Made by a program: the position numbers and the translations under genes. The notes beneath the pieces are model-generated. The model was not told where the DNA came from and did no database searches. It saw nothing but the letters and a program-made list of their open reading frames with translations. Shown one piece after another: positions 26,610 to 38,661 of a stretch of 64,000 nucleotides of DNA; within the stretch, counting starts at the first letter, position 1; each line of letters begins with the position of its first letter. The DNA comes from Thalassospiraceae bacterium LMO-SO8 (GTDB lineage: Bacteria > Pseudomonadota > Alphaproteobacteria > Rhodospirillales > Casp-alpha2): contig CP134226.1 of the NCBI GenBank assembly GCA_031655335.1, forward strand, positions 1,984,001-2,048,000, given 5' to 3'.

Positions 26610-28144
26610 GGCCGAAACTGGGCGAGGTCCCGGGCCATGGCATCGACCACCGGCGTCCAGGTCCGTTTGCCGTCCTGCCGGTAGAGCCGGGCGCGCCGAT
26701 ACCAAGGGCTGTCTGATCGCGCCATCAGCCAACGCCAGTCTCCGCCGTGGGGCAGCATGACCCAGACCGGCCGGCCGAGGGCACCCGCCAGATGCGCGAC
26801 GGCGGTATCGACGGTGATTACCAAATCAAGCTGGGCAATCAACGAGGCCGTGTCGGCGAAATCGTTCAAGAACGGGGACATGTCCCGCATGTTCGTGGGG
26901 AGCGGCAGATCGCTTTGCGGTGTTTCCTTCTGCAGGCTGGCCCAGGCAATGTCCGGAACCTTGAACAGCGGCGCCAGCGCCTCCAGTGGTGCGGAACGAT
27001 GGGTGCTGCCACGGCTTTCGGCAAAGGCCCGCCAGGTCAATCCAACCTTGAGCCCCCGGGCGTCCGCTAGACGGTCGCGCCAGACTCCGATGTCGTCGGG
27101 TGGCTGGAGATAGGCCTCCGGCGAGGGCAGGTTTTCCAAGGTTATGCCCAGGACCCGGGGCAGACTCATCATCGGAATTCGACGGTCATGGTCCGGCAAC
27201 GGCATGTCTTGGCGCGTGACGTTGTATCCGCCGCCTTGGGACGCGAACAATCGATGCAGGGGGGGCGGTACATCCAGGATTACCGTGCCACACCGTTTCG
27301 CGGCGACCGGCAGGAACCGGGCGAATTGCAGGCTGTCGCCGTAGCCCTGTTCCGCATAGACGAGCAGACGGCCCGCGAACGGTGCGCCGTCCCACAAGGG
27401 TGTGGTCAAGCCTTCGCGCAGCGTCAGGCGGTCGGGCAGAGCCCAACGCGCTTCGTAGGCCTCCCAGCCCTCTTTATATCGGCCCGACAACAGCAGCGCC
27501 TGCGCGCGGTGAACATGCGACGGGGCATGGTCCGGCATGAGCCGGATGGCCTGATCGAACGCGGCGATGGCGTCCTCGGGACGGTGCTGGTCGAGGGCGG
27601 CATTCCCCCGATTATGCCAAGGGGCGGATATATCCGGATTAATTTCCGTCGCCCGGGCGAAGGCATCTTCCGCTTCGCCCGGCCTGTTCAATTCCATCAG
27701 CGCCAAACCCAGTTCATTGAACGCGGGCAGGCTGGGCTGTTCGTCCACGACTTGTTGCAGCAAAGGCACGGCTTCGGCATCCCGGTTTTGGGCGCACAGG
27801 CAGCGCGCCAAAAGCTGCTTCACGGCTACATTGTCCGGCTGTGCGGCAAGGGCGCGGCGGGTATGGTGTTCGGCCGAAGGCGCGTCGCCGGCGCTCAAGA
27901 GGGCGGTTGCATAGTTTTGATTGAAGGCGGGGTCGTCGGCATGGGCCTCGGCGGCTTTCCGGAAATGGCCAAGCGCCCGCGCCACATCGCCGTGTAACAG
28001 GCTGATCGTGCCCTTTATTGCATTGGCCTGGGGATGGTCGGGCGCCTGCGCCAGCACGGCGTCCAACAGCGGCATGGCGGCATCAATACGTGATTGCTGC
28101 AACGCACCAACAGCCTGGGCAAGCATTTCGTTCAGGTCAGTCAT
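26606..28144 (-). CDS. TPR protein with C-terminal glycosyltransferase-like domain (paralogue of 4591-6045)
   Basis: 512 aa from ATG 28144 (an in-frame GTG at 28165 lacks a ribosome site). Residues ~5-210 are TPRs (HPQANAIKGTISLLHGDVARALGHFRKA and AEDAFARATEINPDISAPWHNRG). The second half is GT-B-like: LLVYAEQGYGDSLQFARFLP, then ITVDTAVAHLAGALGRPVW and GDWRWL. Same architecture as the protein at 4591-6045. It is translationally coupled to the Sel1 protein. Slightly different base usage from the flanks is seen around its middle, but no boundary of transfer. Confidence 0.78.
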   Translation of the reverse strand: MTDLNEMLAQAVGALQQSRIDAAMPLLDAVLAQAPDHPQANAIKGTISLLHGDVARALGHFRKAAEAHADDPAFNQNYATALLSAGDAPSAEHHTRRALAAQPDNVAVKQLLARCLCAQNRDAEAVPLLQQVVDEQPSLPAFNELGLALMELNRPGEAEDAFARATEINPDISAPWHNRGNAALDQHRPEDAIAAFDQAIRLMPDHAPSHVHRAQALLLSGRYKEGWEAYEARWALPDRLTLREGLTTPLWDGAPFAGRLLVYAEQGYGDSLQFARFLPVAAKRCGTVILDVPPPLHRLFASQGGGYNVTRQDMPLPDHDRRIPMMSLPRVLGITLENLPSPEAYLQPPDDIGVWRDRLADARGLKVGLTWRAFAESRGSTHRSAPLEALAPLFKVPDIAWASLQKETPQSDLPLPTNMRDMSPFLNDFADTASLIAQLDLVITVDTAVAHLAGALGRPVWVMLPHGGDWRWLMARSDSPWYRRARLYRQDGKRTWTPVVDAMARDLAQFRP

Positions 28145-28210
28145 GCCTGAATCAAACGGGAACACGCGCGGAAAAGCAATTACAGCGTTAGAGCCCAGGT
28201 CGATGGGCGG

Positions 28211-30857
<2,647 letters not shown>

Positions 30858-30945
30858 GGGGATGTCTCCTTCAACCCGCTTCCCTCTGGGTGGCGCGTAA
30901 ACTAGATCGTTTTTGGGCCGTGTTGAAGCCCCGGGAACGGAACAA

Positions 30946-30962
30946 TTCCCGCCGCGCGGGAA
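30946..30962. repeat. GGGAA-type inverted repeat in the metY / sortase-substrate intergenic region
   Basis: TTCCCG - 5 nt - CGGGAA, with a further GGGAAC copy at 30933-30938, in the 272-bp divergent region between metY and the sortase substrate. Three GGAAC half-sites cluster within 30 bp. It may be an operator for either gene; otherwise this gap shows nothing coding. Confidence 0.35.
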
Positions 30963-31129
30963 CTATGGCGAAATCGCGGCTTCCCTGCCTTTAAAAGACC
31001 TCGGGCGAACCCTAGGGCGGCCCCACTCTCCCCCCATCAATGGCGTCAGCCGCCGCCCCGTGGACCGAGACCATCCCGGGCGGTTTCCGGATCGTTTAAG
31101 GCGGAACCCCGCCGGGAGGGACGCGCACC

Positions 31130-33541
31130 ATGCCCATCGTCACCGTCATCGGCCGCCGCTGGTGGGCCTTTCCCCTGGCTTTGGCCTTAACCCTGGTTCT
31201 GATGACGGCCATGGCGACGTCATCGGCGCGGGCCGATGGCCCGGCCGCGCGGCCGACGGTCGTTCCGGCGGCGGCGATGGACCTGGGCGGGCTGTTCCTG
31301 CCGGCCGGAGATGACGGGGGACACGATGACGACGGCGCCGCCCGGGTGCGGGCCGCGCCGCTGCTGGGCACGGATATCAGGGTCCGGGTTTCGGGCCTGA
31401 TCGCCCGCTATGCCGTGACGCACCGCTTCCGCAACCCCACGATGCGCTGGACCGAGGCCATCTACACCTATCCCCTGCCGCCGGACGGCGCCGTCGATCG
31501 CCTGAAGATGACCGTCGGCGGACGCGTGACCGAGGGCGTCATCAAGGAACGGGCCGAGGCGCGGCGCCTGTACACGGCGGCCAAGAACACGGGACGCCGG
31601 GCTTCCCTGGTTGAACAGCAGCGGCCCAACATCTTCACCACCGCCGTCGCTAATCTGGGCCCCGGCGAGGAAATCACCGTCGCCATCGAGTTTCAGGAAC
31701 GCCTGGCCTTCCACGACGGACAGTTCACCCTGCGCCTGCCGCTGGTCGTGGGGCCGCGCTATATCGCGGGCCGCGCTCATCCCGTGAATTTCGCGGGCGG
31801 CACGGGCTGGGCCCAGGACACGAACCTGGTGCCCGATGCCTCCAAGATCACGCCGCCGCTGCGCGAACCGGCCGCCGGCAAGGGCAATCCGGTGACGCTC
31901 CAGGTTGCCATCGCCGCTGGCTTTGACATCGGCAGGATCGCCAGCCCCGGCCATGACATCACCGTTGAACGGCCCGACGCCGGTCAGGCGGTGGTGCGGC
32001 TTAACGGCGACGCGGTGCCCGCCGACCGTGATTTCGTCCTGCGTTGGGCCCCGGCAGAGGCGGGGGCGGGCCCCCAGGCCGGGTTTTTCTGGGAAAAGGT
32101 AGGCGACGACACCTACGGCTTGTTGATGCTGATGCCGCCCGTGTCCGGCGGCGCGGGGCTCGCCCTGCCGCGGCCGGCCCGCGACGTGACCTTCGTTCTC
32201 GATACGTCCGGGTCCATGAAGGGCGCGTCTTTGGCCCAAGCCAAGGAGGCGGTGGTCATGGCGCTGGATCGCCTGACCCTGGCCGACCGCTTCCGCCTCA
32301 TCCGCTTCGCCTCGGGCTATTCGGATCTGACGCCGCTGCCGGTCGCCGCCGATGCCGCGGCCATCGCCCGCGCCCAGGCCTACGTGCGGGGGCTTGAGGC
32401 CGAAGGCGGCACGGAAATCGTCAACGCCGTCACGGCGGCGCTGGCCGGTGTGCACGGCCCGGCCGAGGACATGGGGCAGGAAACCCGGTCGCGTCTCAAG
32501 CAGATCGTGCTGATCACCGACGGCGCCGTCGGTGACGAGGACCGTCTGCTGTCCCTCATCAACGGGCGCATCGGCGACGCGCGCCTGTTCACGGTCGGCA
32601 TCGGATCGGCGCCCAACGGATTTTTGATGACCCGCGCGGCCCGCGCCGGACGCGGCACCTATACGTTCATCCAGTCGGCGAACGAGATCAAGGAACGCAT
32701 GGCCGAACTGTTCCTCAAGCTGGAACGTCCGGCCTTGACCGATGTCGCCTTGACCTGGCCCGCCAGTGAACATTCGGGGGACGGCGCGCAGATAGTCGAG
32801 GTCTGGCCCCGGTCCTTGCCGGACCTGTATGCGGGCGAGCCCTTGGTCGCGTTAATGAAACTGAACGGCGCCGGGCCGGAGATGAAGGTCTCGGGCCGCC
32901 TGGGTGGACGGTTCTGGGAACAATCGGTGACCATCACCGGCGGGGCCACAGCACCCGGCGTGGCGGGCCTGTGGGGCCGCGAGAAGATCCGCCAATTGAT
33001 GGCCAACATGCGGACGGTCGGCCTGCATCTCGAACCCCATGATGCCGACGCCGCCCGCGTCGAAATCCGCCGGGAAATCGTCGATACGGCGCTCTCCCTG
33101 GGGTTGGTCAGCAAGTTCACCAGTCTGGTCGCCGTCGATCTGGAGAGCGAGCCGGTGCGTTCCGCCGGCACGCCCCTGGCGACCGCCCAGGTGCCGACAA
33201 ACCTGCCGGCGGGCTGGGACCGCGACGGCCTGGAAGGGGCGCCCGCGACACCCGTGCGATCCCCTGTGCCGGGCCCGCAAAAGACCATGGCCCCGGCAAC
33301 CCCGATGCCCGCCGGGCAGGCCGCGACCCTGGCCTTCGACCGGACGGACCCGGCCATGCGCGCCCATCTCACGGCCGCCGTTCCCGGCACGCCGTTGGCG
33401 GCGGCGCCGCAGACGGCGACCCCGGCTCATGCCTACATGGGGCTCGGCGTGCTGTTCGTGCTCGCCGCGCTCGCCATCCTTGCCCTCGGCTGGCGCGGCC
33501 CGCGGCCGCGCCGCCGCAGCGATTCGGAAGGGGCCGATTGA
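31130..33541 (+). CDS. Sortase substrate with VIT and vWA domains ('marine proteobacterial sortase target')
   Basis: 803 aa. N-terminal signal anchor (WWAFPLALALTLVLMTAMA), VIT domain ~60-190 (VTHRFRNPTMRWTEAIYTYPLP, GEEITVAIEFQE), then a vWA domain from ~350 with a MIDAS DTSGSMKG and a later TDGAVGDE. A Pro/Thr/Ala-rich stalk leads to a C-terminal sorting signal: APQTA at 759-763, a hydrophobic helix (~769-788) and the basic tail RGPRPRRR. This is the exact architecture of the proteobacterial sortase-target family, although the LPXTG-like box is degenerate (A for L and A for G). Stop overlaps the sortase start. GGGAGGG precedes the ATG. Confidence 0.9.
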   Translation: MPIVTVIGRRWWAFPLALALTLVLMTAMATSSARADGPAARPTVVPAAAMDLGGLFLPAGDDGGHDDDGAARVRAAPLLGTDIRVRVSGLIARYAVTHRFRNPTMRWTEAIYTYPLPPDGAVDRLKMTVGGRVTEGVIKERAEARRLYTAAKNTGRRASLVEQQRPNIFTTAVANLGPGEEITVAIEFQERLAFHDGQFTLRLPLVVGPRYIAGRAHPVNFAGGTGWAQDTNLVPDASKITPPLREPAAGKGNPVTLQVAIAAGFDIGRIASPGHDITVERPDAGQAVVRLNGDAVPADRDFVLRWAPAEAGAGPQAGFFWEKVGDDTYGLLMLMPPVSGGAGLALPRPARDVTFVLDTSGSMKGASLAQAKEAVVMALDRLTLADRFRLIRFASGYSDLTPLPVAADAAAIARAQAYVRGLEAEGGTEIVNAVTAALAGVHGPAEDMGQETRSRLKQIVLITDGAVGDEDRLLSLINGRIGDARLFTVGIGSAPNGFLMTRAARAGRGTYTFIQSANEIKERMAELFLKLERPALTDVALTWPASEHSGDGAQIVEVWPRSLPDLYAGEPLVALMKLNGAGPEMKVSGRLGGRFWEQSVTITGGATAPGVAGLWGREKIRQLMANMRTVGLHLEPHDADAARVEIRREIVDTALSLGLVSKFTSLVAVDLESEPVRSAGTPLATAQVPTNLPAGWDRDGLEGAPATPVRSPVPGPQKTMAPATPMPAGQAATLAFDRTDPAMRAHLTAAVPGTPLAAAPQTATPAHAYMGLGVLFVLAALAILALGWRGPRPRRRSDSEGAD

Positions 33542-34161
33542 TGACCCTGGCCGCCCGTTTTTCGCGTTTGCTCCCTGCCTCCATGGCACCTTACAGGCTG
33601 GCGGCGGTCCTTCTTGCCGTCGCCGGCCTGGTTTTTTTTGCCTGGGGCGCCTATATCCCGGCCAAGGCCTGGGCGGCGCAGATGCTGCTGGAACATGCCT
33701 GGGATCAGGCGCGCGCTAACCAAGCCCCCTCGGGCATGCTGGCGCGGCCCTGGCCCTGGGCCGACATGACGCCGGTGGCGCGGCTCGGCATTGACCGTCT
33801 GGGGGGCTCGAACATCGTGCTCGCCGGAGCGTCGGGCAGCACGCTGGCCTTCGGCCCCGGCCATGTCGACGGCACGGCCCTGCCGGGCCAGCCGGGGCAC
33901 AGCGTCGTCTCGGCCCACCGCGACACCCATTTCGCCTATCTGAAGGACGCCCGGATCGGCGACCTGATTCGCGTCGAACAGCCGTCGGGCGCCGAAAGCG
34001 GCTTCCGCATTGTCGAACGCCGGGTCATCGATACGCGAAGCGAGCAGGTCATGCTGCATCCGGAGACAAATCTGCTGACCCTGATCACCTGCTATCCGTT
34101 CGAGGACTGGACGCCGGGCGGGCCGCTGCGCCTGATCGTCACGGCGGAAAAGCGATTCTGA
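33541..34161 (+). CDS. Class GN (proteobacterial) sortase
   Basis: 206 aa from ATG 33541, overlapping the substrate's stop (TGATG). N-terminal membrane anchor (residues ~17-37). The catalytic triad is visible: His126 in VVSAHRDTHF, Cys184 in ITCYPF and Arg197 in GPLRLIVT. It is a transpeptidase that should cleave the sorting signal of the upstream protein and attach it to an acceptor in the envelope; the acceptor in Gram-negatives is not known to me. Dedicated one-sortase/one-substrate pairs of this kind are typical. Confidence 0.93.
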   Translation: MTLAARFSRLLPASMAPYRLAAVLLAVAGLVFFAWGAYIPAKAWAAQMLLEHAWDQARANQAPSGMLARPWPWADMTPVARLGIDRLGGSNIVLAGASGSTLAFGPGHVDGTALPGQPGHSVVSAHRDTHFAYLKDARIGDLIRVEQPSGAESGFRIVERRVIDTRSEQVMLHPETNLLTLITCYPFEDWTPGGPLRLIVTAEKRF

Positions 34162-34235
34162 TTAACCTGGCCCGCAGTTCCCCCTAACATGGCGGCCTCT
34201 TCAATAAGAAACCACGCCTCCAGGAGGAACATTTC

Positions 34236-35594
34236 ATGGCCGTTTCCGGCATCGACAGCGTCCTTTACCGCGATCAGTTCTCGACCCCCGCCATGCGCGC
34301 GGCATTCGACGACACCGCGACCCTGCAAAAATTTCTCGATATGGAAGCGGCCCTCGCCCGCGCCGAAGCGGCCCTCGGCATCATTCCCGAAAGTGCGGCC
34401 GCGCAGATCACCAAGGCCGCCGACATGTCGTTGTACGATTTCGACGCGATCCGCGACGAAATGGCCCGTACCAGCCACCCCATCGTGCCGCTGGTCCGCG
34501 CCATGGCCGCGCAATGCGAGGCCCAGGGCGACAAGAAGGCCGGCGAATACGTCCATTGGGGGGCGACCACCCAGGACGTCATGGACACCGGCCTTGTCCT
34601 GCAAATGAAGGACGCGGTGGCGCTGATCCGGGACGGCCTGGGCGAATTGGAAGCCAATTGCGTCAAGCTCGCCAAGGAACACCGCGACACCCCCATGGCC
34701 GGGCGCACCCATGGTCAGCAGGCCCTGCCGATCACCTTCGGCTACAAGGTCGCCGTCTGGATCGACGAAATCCGCCGCCAGCGGGAACGCCTGGATCAGA
34801 TGGCCGCGCGGGTATTGGTCGGCCAGTTCTCCGGCGCCGTCGGCACTCATGCGGCGGTCGGCGAGAAAGGGCCCGAGGTCGCGGCCCGGATGATGGCCGA
34901 CCTGGGGCTCGGCGCGCCGGCGATTTCCTGGCACGTCGCCAAGGACCGATTCACCGAATACGCGGCCGTGCTGGCCAGCATCGCCGGCACCATGGGCCGC
35001 ATCGTTCGCGAGGTCGCGACCCTGCAACGCACGGAAGCGGCCGAGCTGGAGGAACCGCACAAGCCCGGCAAGGTCGGTTCCTCGACCATGCCGCAGAAAC
35101 GCAACCCGGCGATCTGCGAGGTGACCCAAGGCATCGTCCGCCTGGCCTGGGCCTGCGTGCCGCCGGCCTTCGAAAGCATGATCGCCGACCACGAACGGGA
35201 CAAGGTCGCCAACCAGGTCGAACGGGATTTCGTGCCGCGGGTCAGCTGCCTGACGGAATCGGCGCTGCGCAAGGCGGTGATGGTCACCGGCGGGCTGACC
35301 GTGCGGGCCGACAACATGCGCCGCAACCTCGACCTGACCGGCGGCCTGCTGCTGTCCGAGGCGGTGATGATGAAACTGGGCGAGACCATCGGCCGCAACA
35401 CGGCCCATGACGTGGTCTACGAAGCGGCCATGACGGCCTTTGAACAAGGCAAGGTGTTCCGTGACCTGTTGCTGGAGGACGCCCGGGTGGCGGAGATCAT
35501 GACCGCCGAGGAACTGGATATCCTGCTTGATCCGGCGCGCTACACGGGCCTGTCGGCGCAGCTTGTGGACGCCATTCTGAATCCTAAGTCCTAG
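34236..35594 (+). CDS. Fumarase/aspartase-superfamily lyase (PcaB / adenylosuccinate-lyase-like)
   Basis: 452 aa. Superfamily signature GSSTMPQKRNP is intact, with upstream THGQQALPITFGYK and HWGATTQDVMDT holding the catalytic residues. The N-terminus (YRDQFSTPAMRAAFDDTATLQKFLDMEAALARAEAALG) is closer to 3-carboxy-cis,cis-muconate cycloisomerases than to housekeeping PurB. No pca genes are nearby, so the substrate is open. CAGGAGGAAC gives a strong ribosome site before the ATG. Confidence 0.85.
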   Translation: MAVSGIDSVLYRDQFSTPAMRAAFDDTATLQKFLDMEAALARAEAALGIIPESAAAQITKAADMSLYDFDAIRDEMARTSHPIVPLVRAMAAQCEAQGDKKAGEYVHWGATTQDVMDTGLVLQMKDAVALIRDGLGELEANCVKLAKEHRDTPMAGRTHGQQALPITFGYKVAVWIDEIRRQRERLDQMAARVLVGQFSGAVGTHAAVGEKGPEVAARMMADLGLGAPAISWHVAKDRFTEYAAVLASIAGTMGRIVREVATLQRTEAAELEEPHKPGKVGSSTMPQKRNPAICEVTQGIVRLAWACVPPAFESMIADHERDKVANQVERDFVPRVSCLTESALRKAVMVTGGLTVRADNMRRNLDLTGGLLLSEAVMMKLGETIGRNTAHDVVYEAAMTAFEQGKVFRDLLLEDARVAEIMTAEELDILLDPARYTGLSAQLVDAILNPKS

Positions 35595-35667
35595 GGCCGT
35601 GCCAGGCCTGCCGGCATCCCGGGGATTTTGCCAAGCCAAGGGATGACCGGCGGGCGCGCAGCGCCTA

Positions 35668-35673
35668 TATAAT
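35668..35673 (+). promoter_or_regulatory. Consensus -10 (TATAAT) directly before uvrB
   Basis: A perfect TATAAT ends 5 bp before the uvrB ATG at 35679, so transcription would begin at or within the start codon and the mRNA would be leaderless. No good -35 and no GTTC-N7-GTTC LexA box of alphaproteobacteria was seen. Confidence 0.5.
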
Positions 35674-35678
35674 CAGCC

Positions 35679-37871
<2,193 letters not shown>

Positions 37872-37889
37872 GCGACGCCGTCTGGACGG

Positions 37890-38087
37890 TTACAGAAACA
37901 GCGGCAGGATCAGCACGCCGATCACGATGACCGCGGCGCCGATCAGTTCGAGAAGCATGTTCTCGAACACTTCGACCACCGTGCGCTCGTTCTTGGGATG
38001 GGCGACGATGAACACGCGGATCAGCAGATAGACCACCACGATCAGCAATATGATGGCGCCGGGGCCGCTGGCGACATTTGCCATCAT
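37890..38087 (-). CDS. Small membrane protein, 65 aa, coupled to sixA
   Basis: Two predicted membrane helices (AIILLIVVVYLLIRVFIV and LIGAAVIVIGVLILPLFL) flank a charged loop (AHPKNERTVVEVFENMLLE). Its ATG overlaps the sixA stop (ATGA at 38084-38087), so translation is coupled. No family recognised. Hydrophobicity, coupling and codon pattern support it as a real gene. Confidence 0.65.
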   Translation of the reverse strand: MMANVASGPGAIILLIVVVYLLIRVFIVAHPKNERTVVEVFENMLLELIGAAVIVIGVLILPLFL

Positions 38088-38566
38088 GCGCTCAACAAGA
38101 CCGGGCTCATGTGCCACAGGATGGTCCAATGGCCGCCGTTCTCCGTGATGATGGGGTCGCGTTCCAGGCAGACCACGGCACCCGGATCGAAGGCGATCAC
38201 CCCGGCGTTGGCATCGCCCGCGGTGAAGAAAGACGTGATGCGGCTCATGAACGGATCGTGACCGACGACCAGGGTGTCCTCGGTCCACCCGGACGCGGCC
38301 TGGACCAGACTGTCCAGGCGCGACGACGGCTTCAGGTCCCTCATTTCCTCGACGATGCGCCCGGGTCCGATCACGGCGGACAGGTGCATGGCGGTCTGTT
38401 GGGCGCGCAGAATTTCCGAATGGATGACGCGGGTGACCCGCACGCCGGCCCGGCCGAGAAACGACGCCATGCGTTTCACGTCTTTCTGGCCCTGATCGCT
38501 GAGCGGTCGATCCGGGTTTTCGTCCTTGGCCAGTGCAAGGCCGTGACGCACGAGGTAAAGACGCAT
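38084..38566 (-). CDS. sixA: SixA-type phosphohistidine phosphatase
   Basis: 160 aa from the Met of MRLYLVRHGLALAKDENPDRPLSDQG; GAAGGG 10 nt upstream favours this over the ATG three codons earlier (38575). The RHG catalytic motif and the second His in VVGHDPF are intact, with SEILRAQQTA between. It is a histidine phosphatase; in E. coli SixA removes phosphate from PtsP/NPr-type or HPt histidines. Here a relay from the adjacent CHASE2 kinase would be a natural guess, but this is inference. Confidence 0.9.
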   Translation of the reverse strand: MRLYLVRHGLALAKDENPDRPLSDQGQKDVKRMASFLGRAGVRVTRVIHSEILRAQQTAMHLSAVIGPGRIVEEMRDLKPSSRLDSLVQAASGWTEDTLVVGHDPFMSRITSFFTAGDANAGVIAFDPGAVVCLERDPIITENGGHWTILWHMSPVLLSA

Positions 38567-38613
38567 GGACGACATTCCCTTCTTTGGTCTGTTTTTTATT
38601 TTTTGACAGCACT

Positions 38614-38641
38614 GTTATAACAGGCCGAAGGGCACCGCCAA
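38614..38641 (-). promoter_or_regulatory. Promoter for sixA
   Basis: Minus strand: TTGGCG (38641-38636), 16 bp, TATAAC (38619-38614), start near 38607. The -10 lies inside a perfect 12-bp palindrome CTGTTATAACAG (38612-38623), which could also be an operator. Confidence 0.45.
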
Positions 38642-38661
38642 ATGGTCAGCTGGCGGGGTCG

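Noticed and set aside
30858-31000. SAM riboswitch in the metY leader
   Set aside because: I searched the minus-strand leader for SAM-II/SAM-I type conserved segments and pseudoknot and found no convincing match.
30930-31100. EcfG-type (GGAAC ... CGTT) promoter
   Set aside because: GGAAC occurs three times but no CGTT follows at 16-18 bp.
34236-35594. Housekeeping adenylosuccinate lyase purB
   Set aside because: The superfamily signature fits, but the N-terminus matches PcaB-like lyases and no purine genes are adjacent, so a specific symbol is not supported.
35600-35678. LexA SOS box before uvrB
   Set aside because: No GTTC-N7-GTTC or GAAC-N7-GAAC pattern present.
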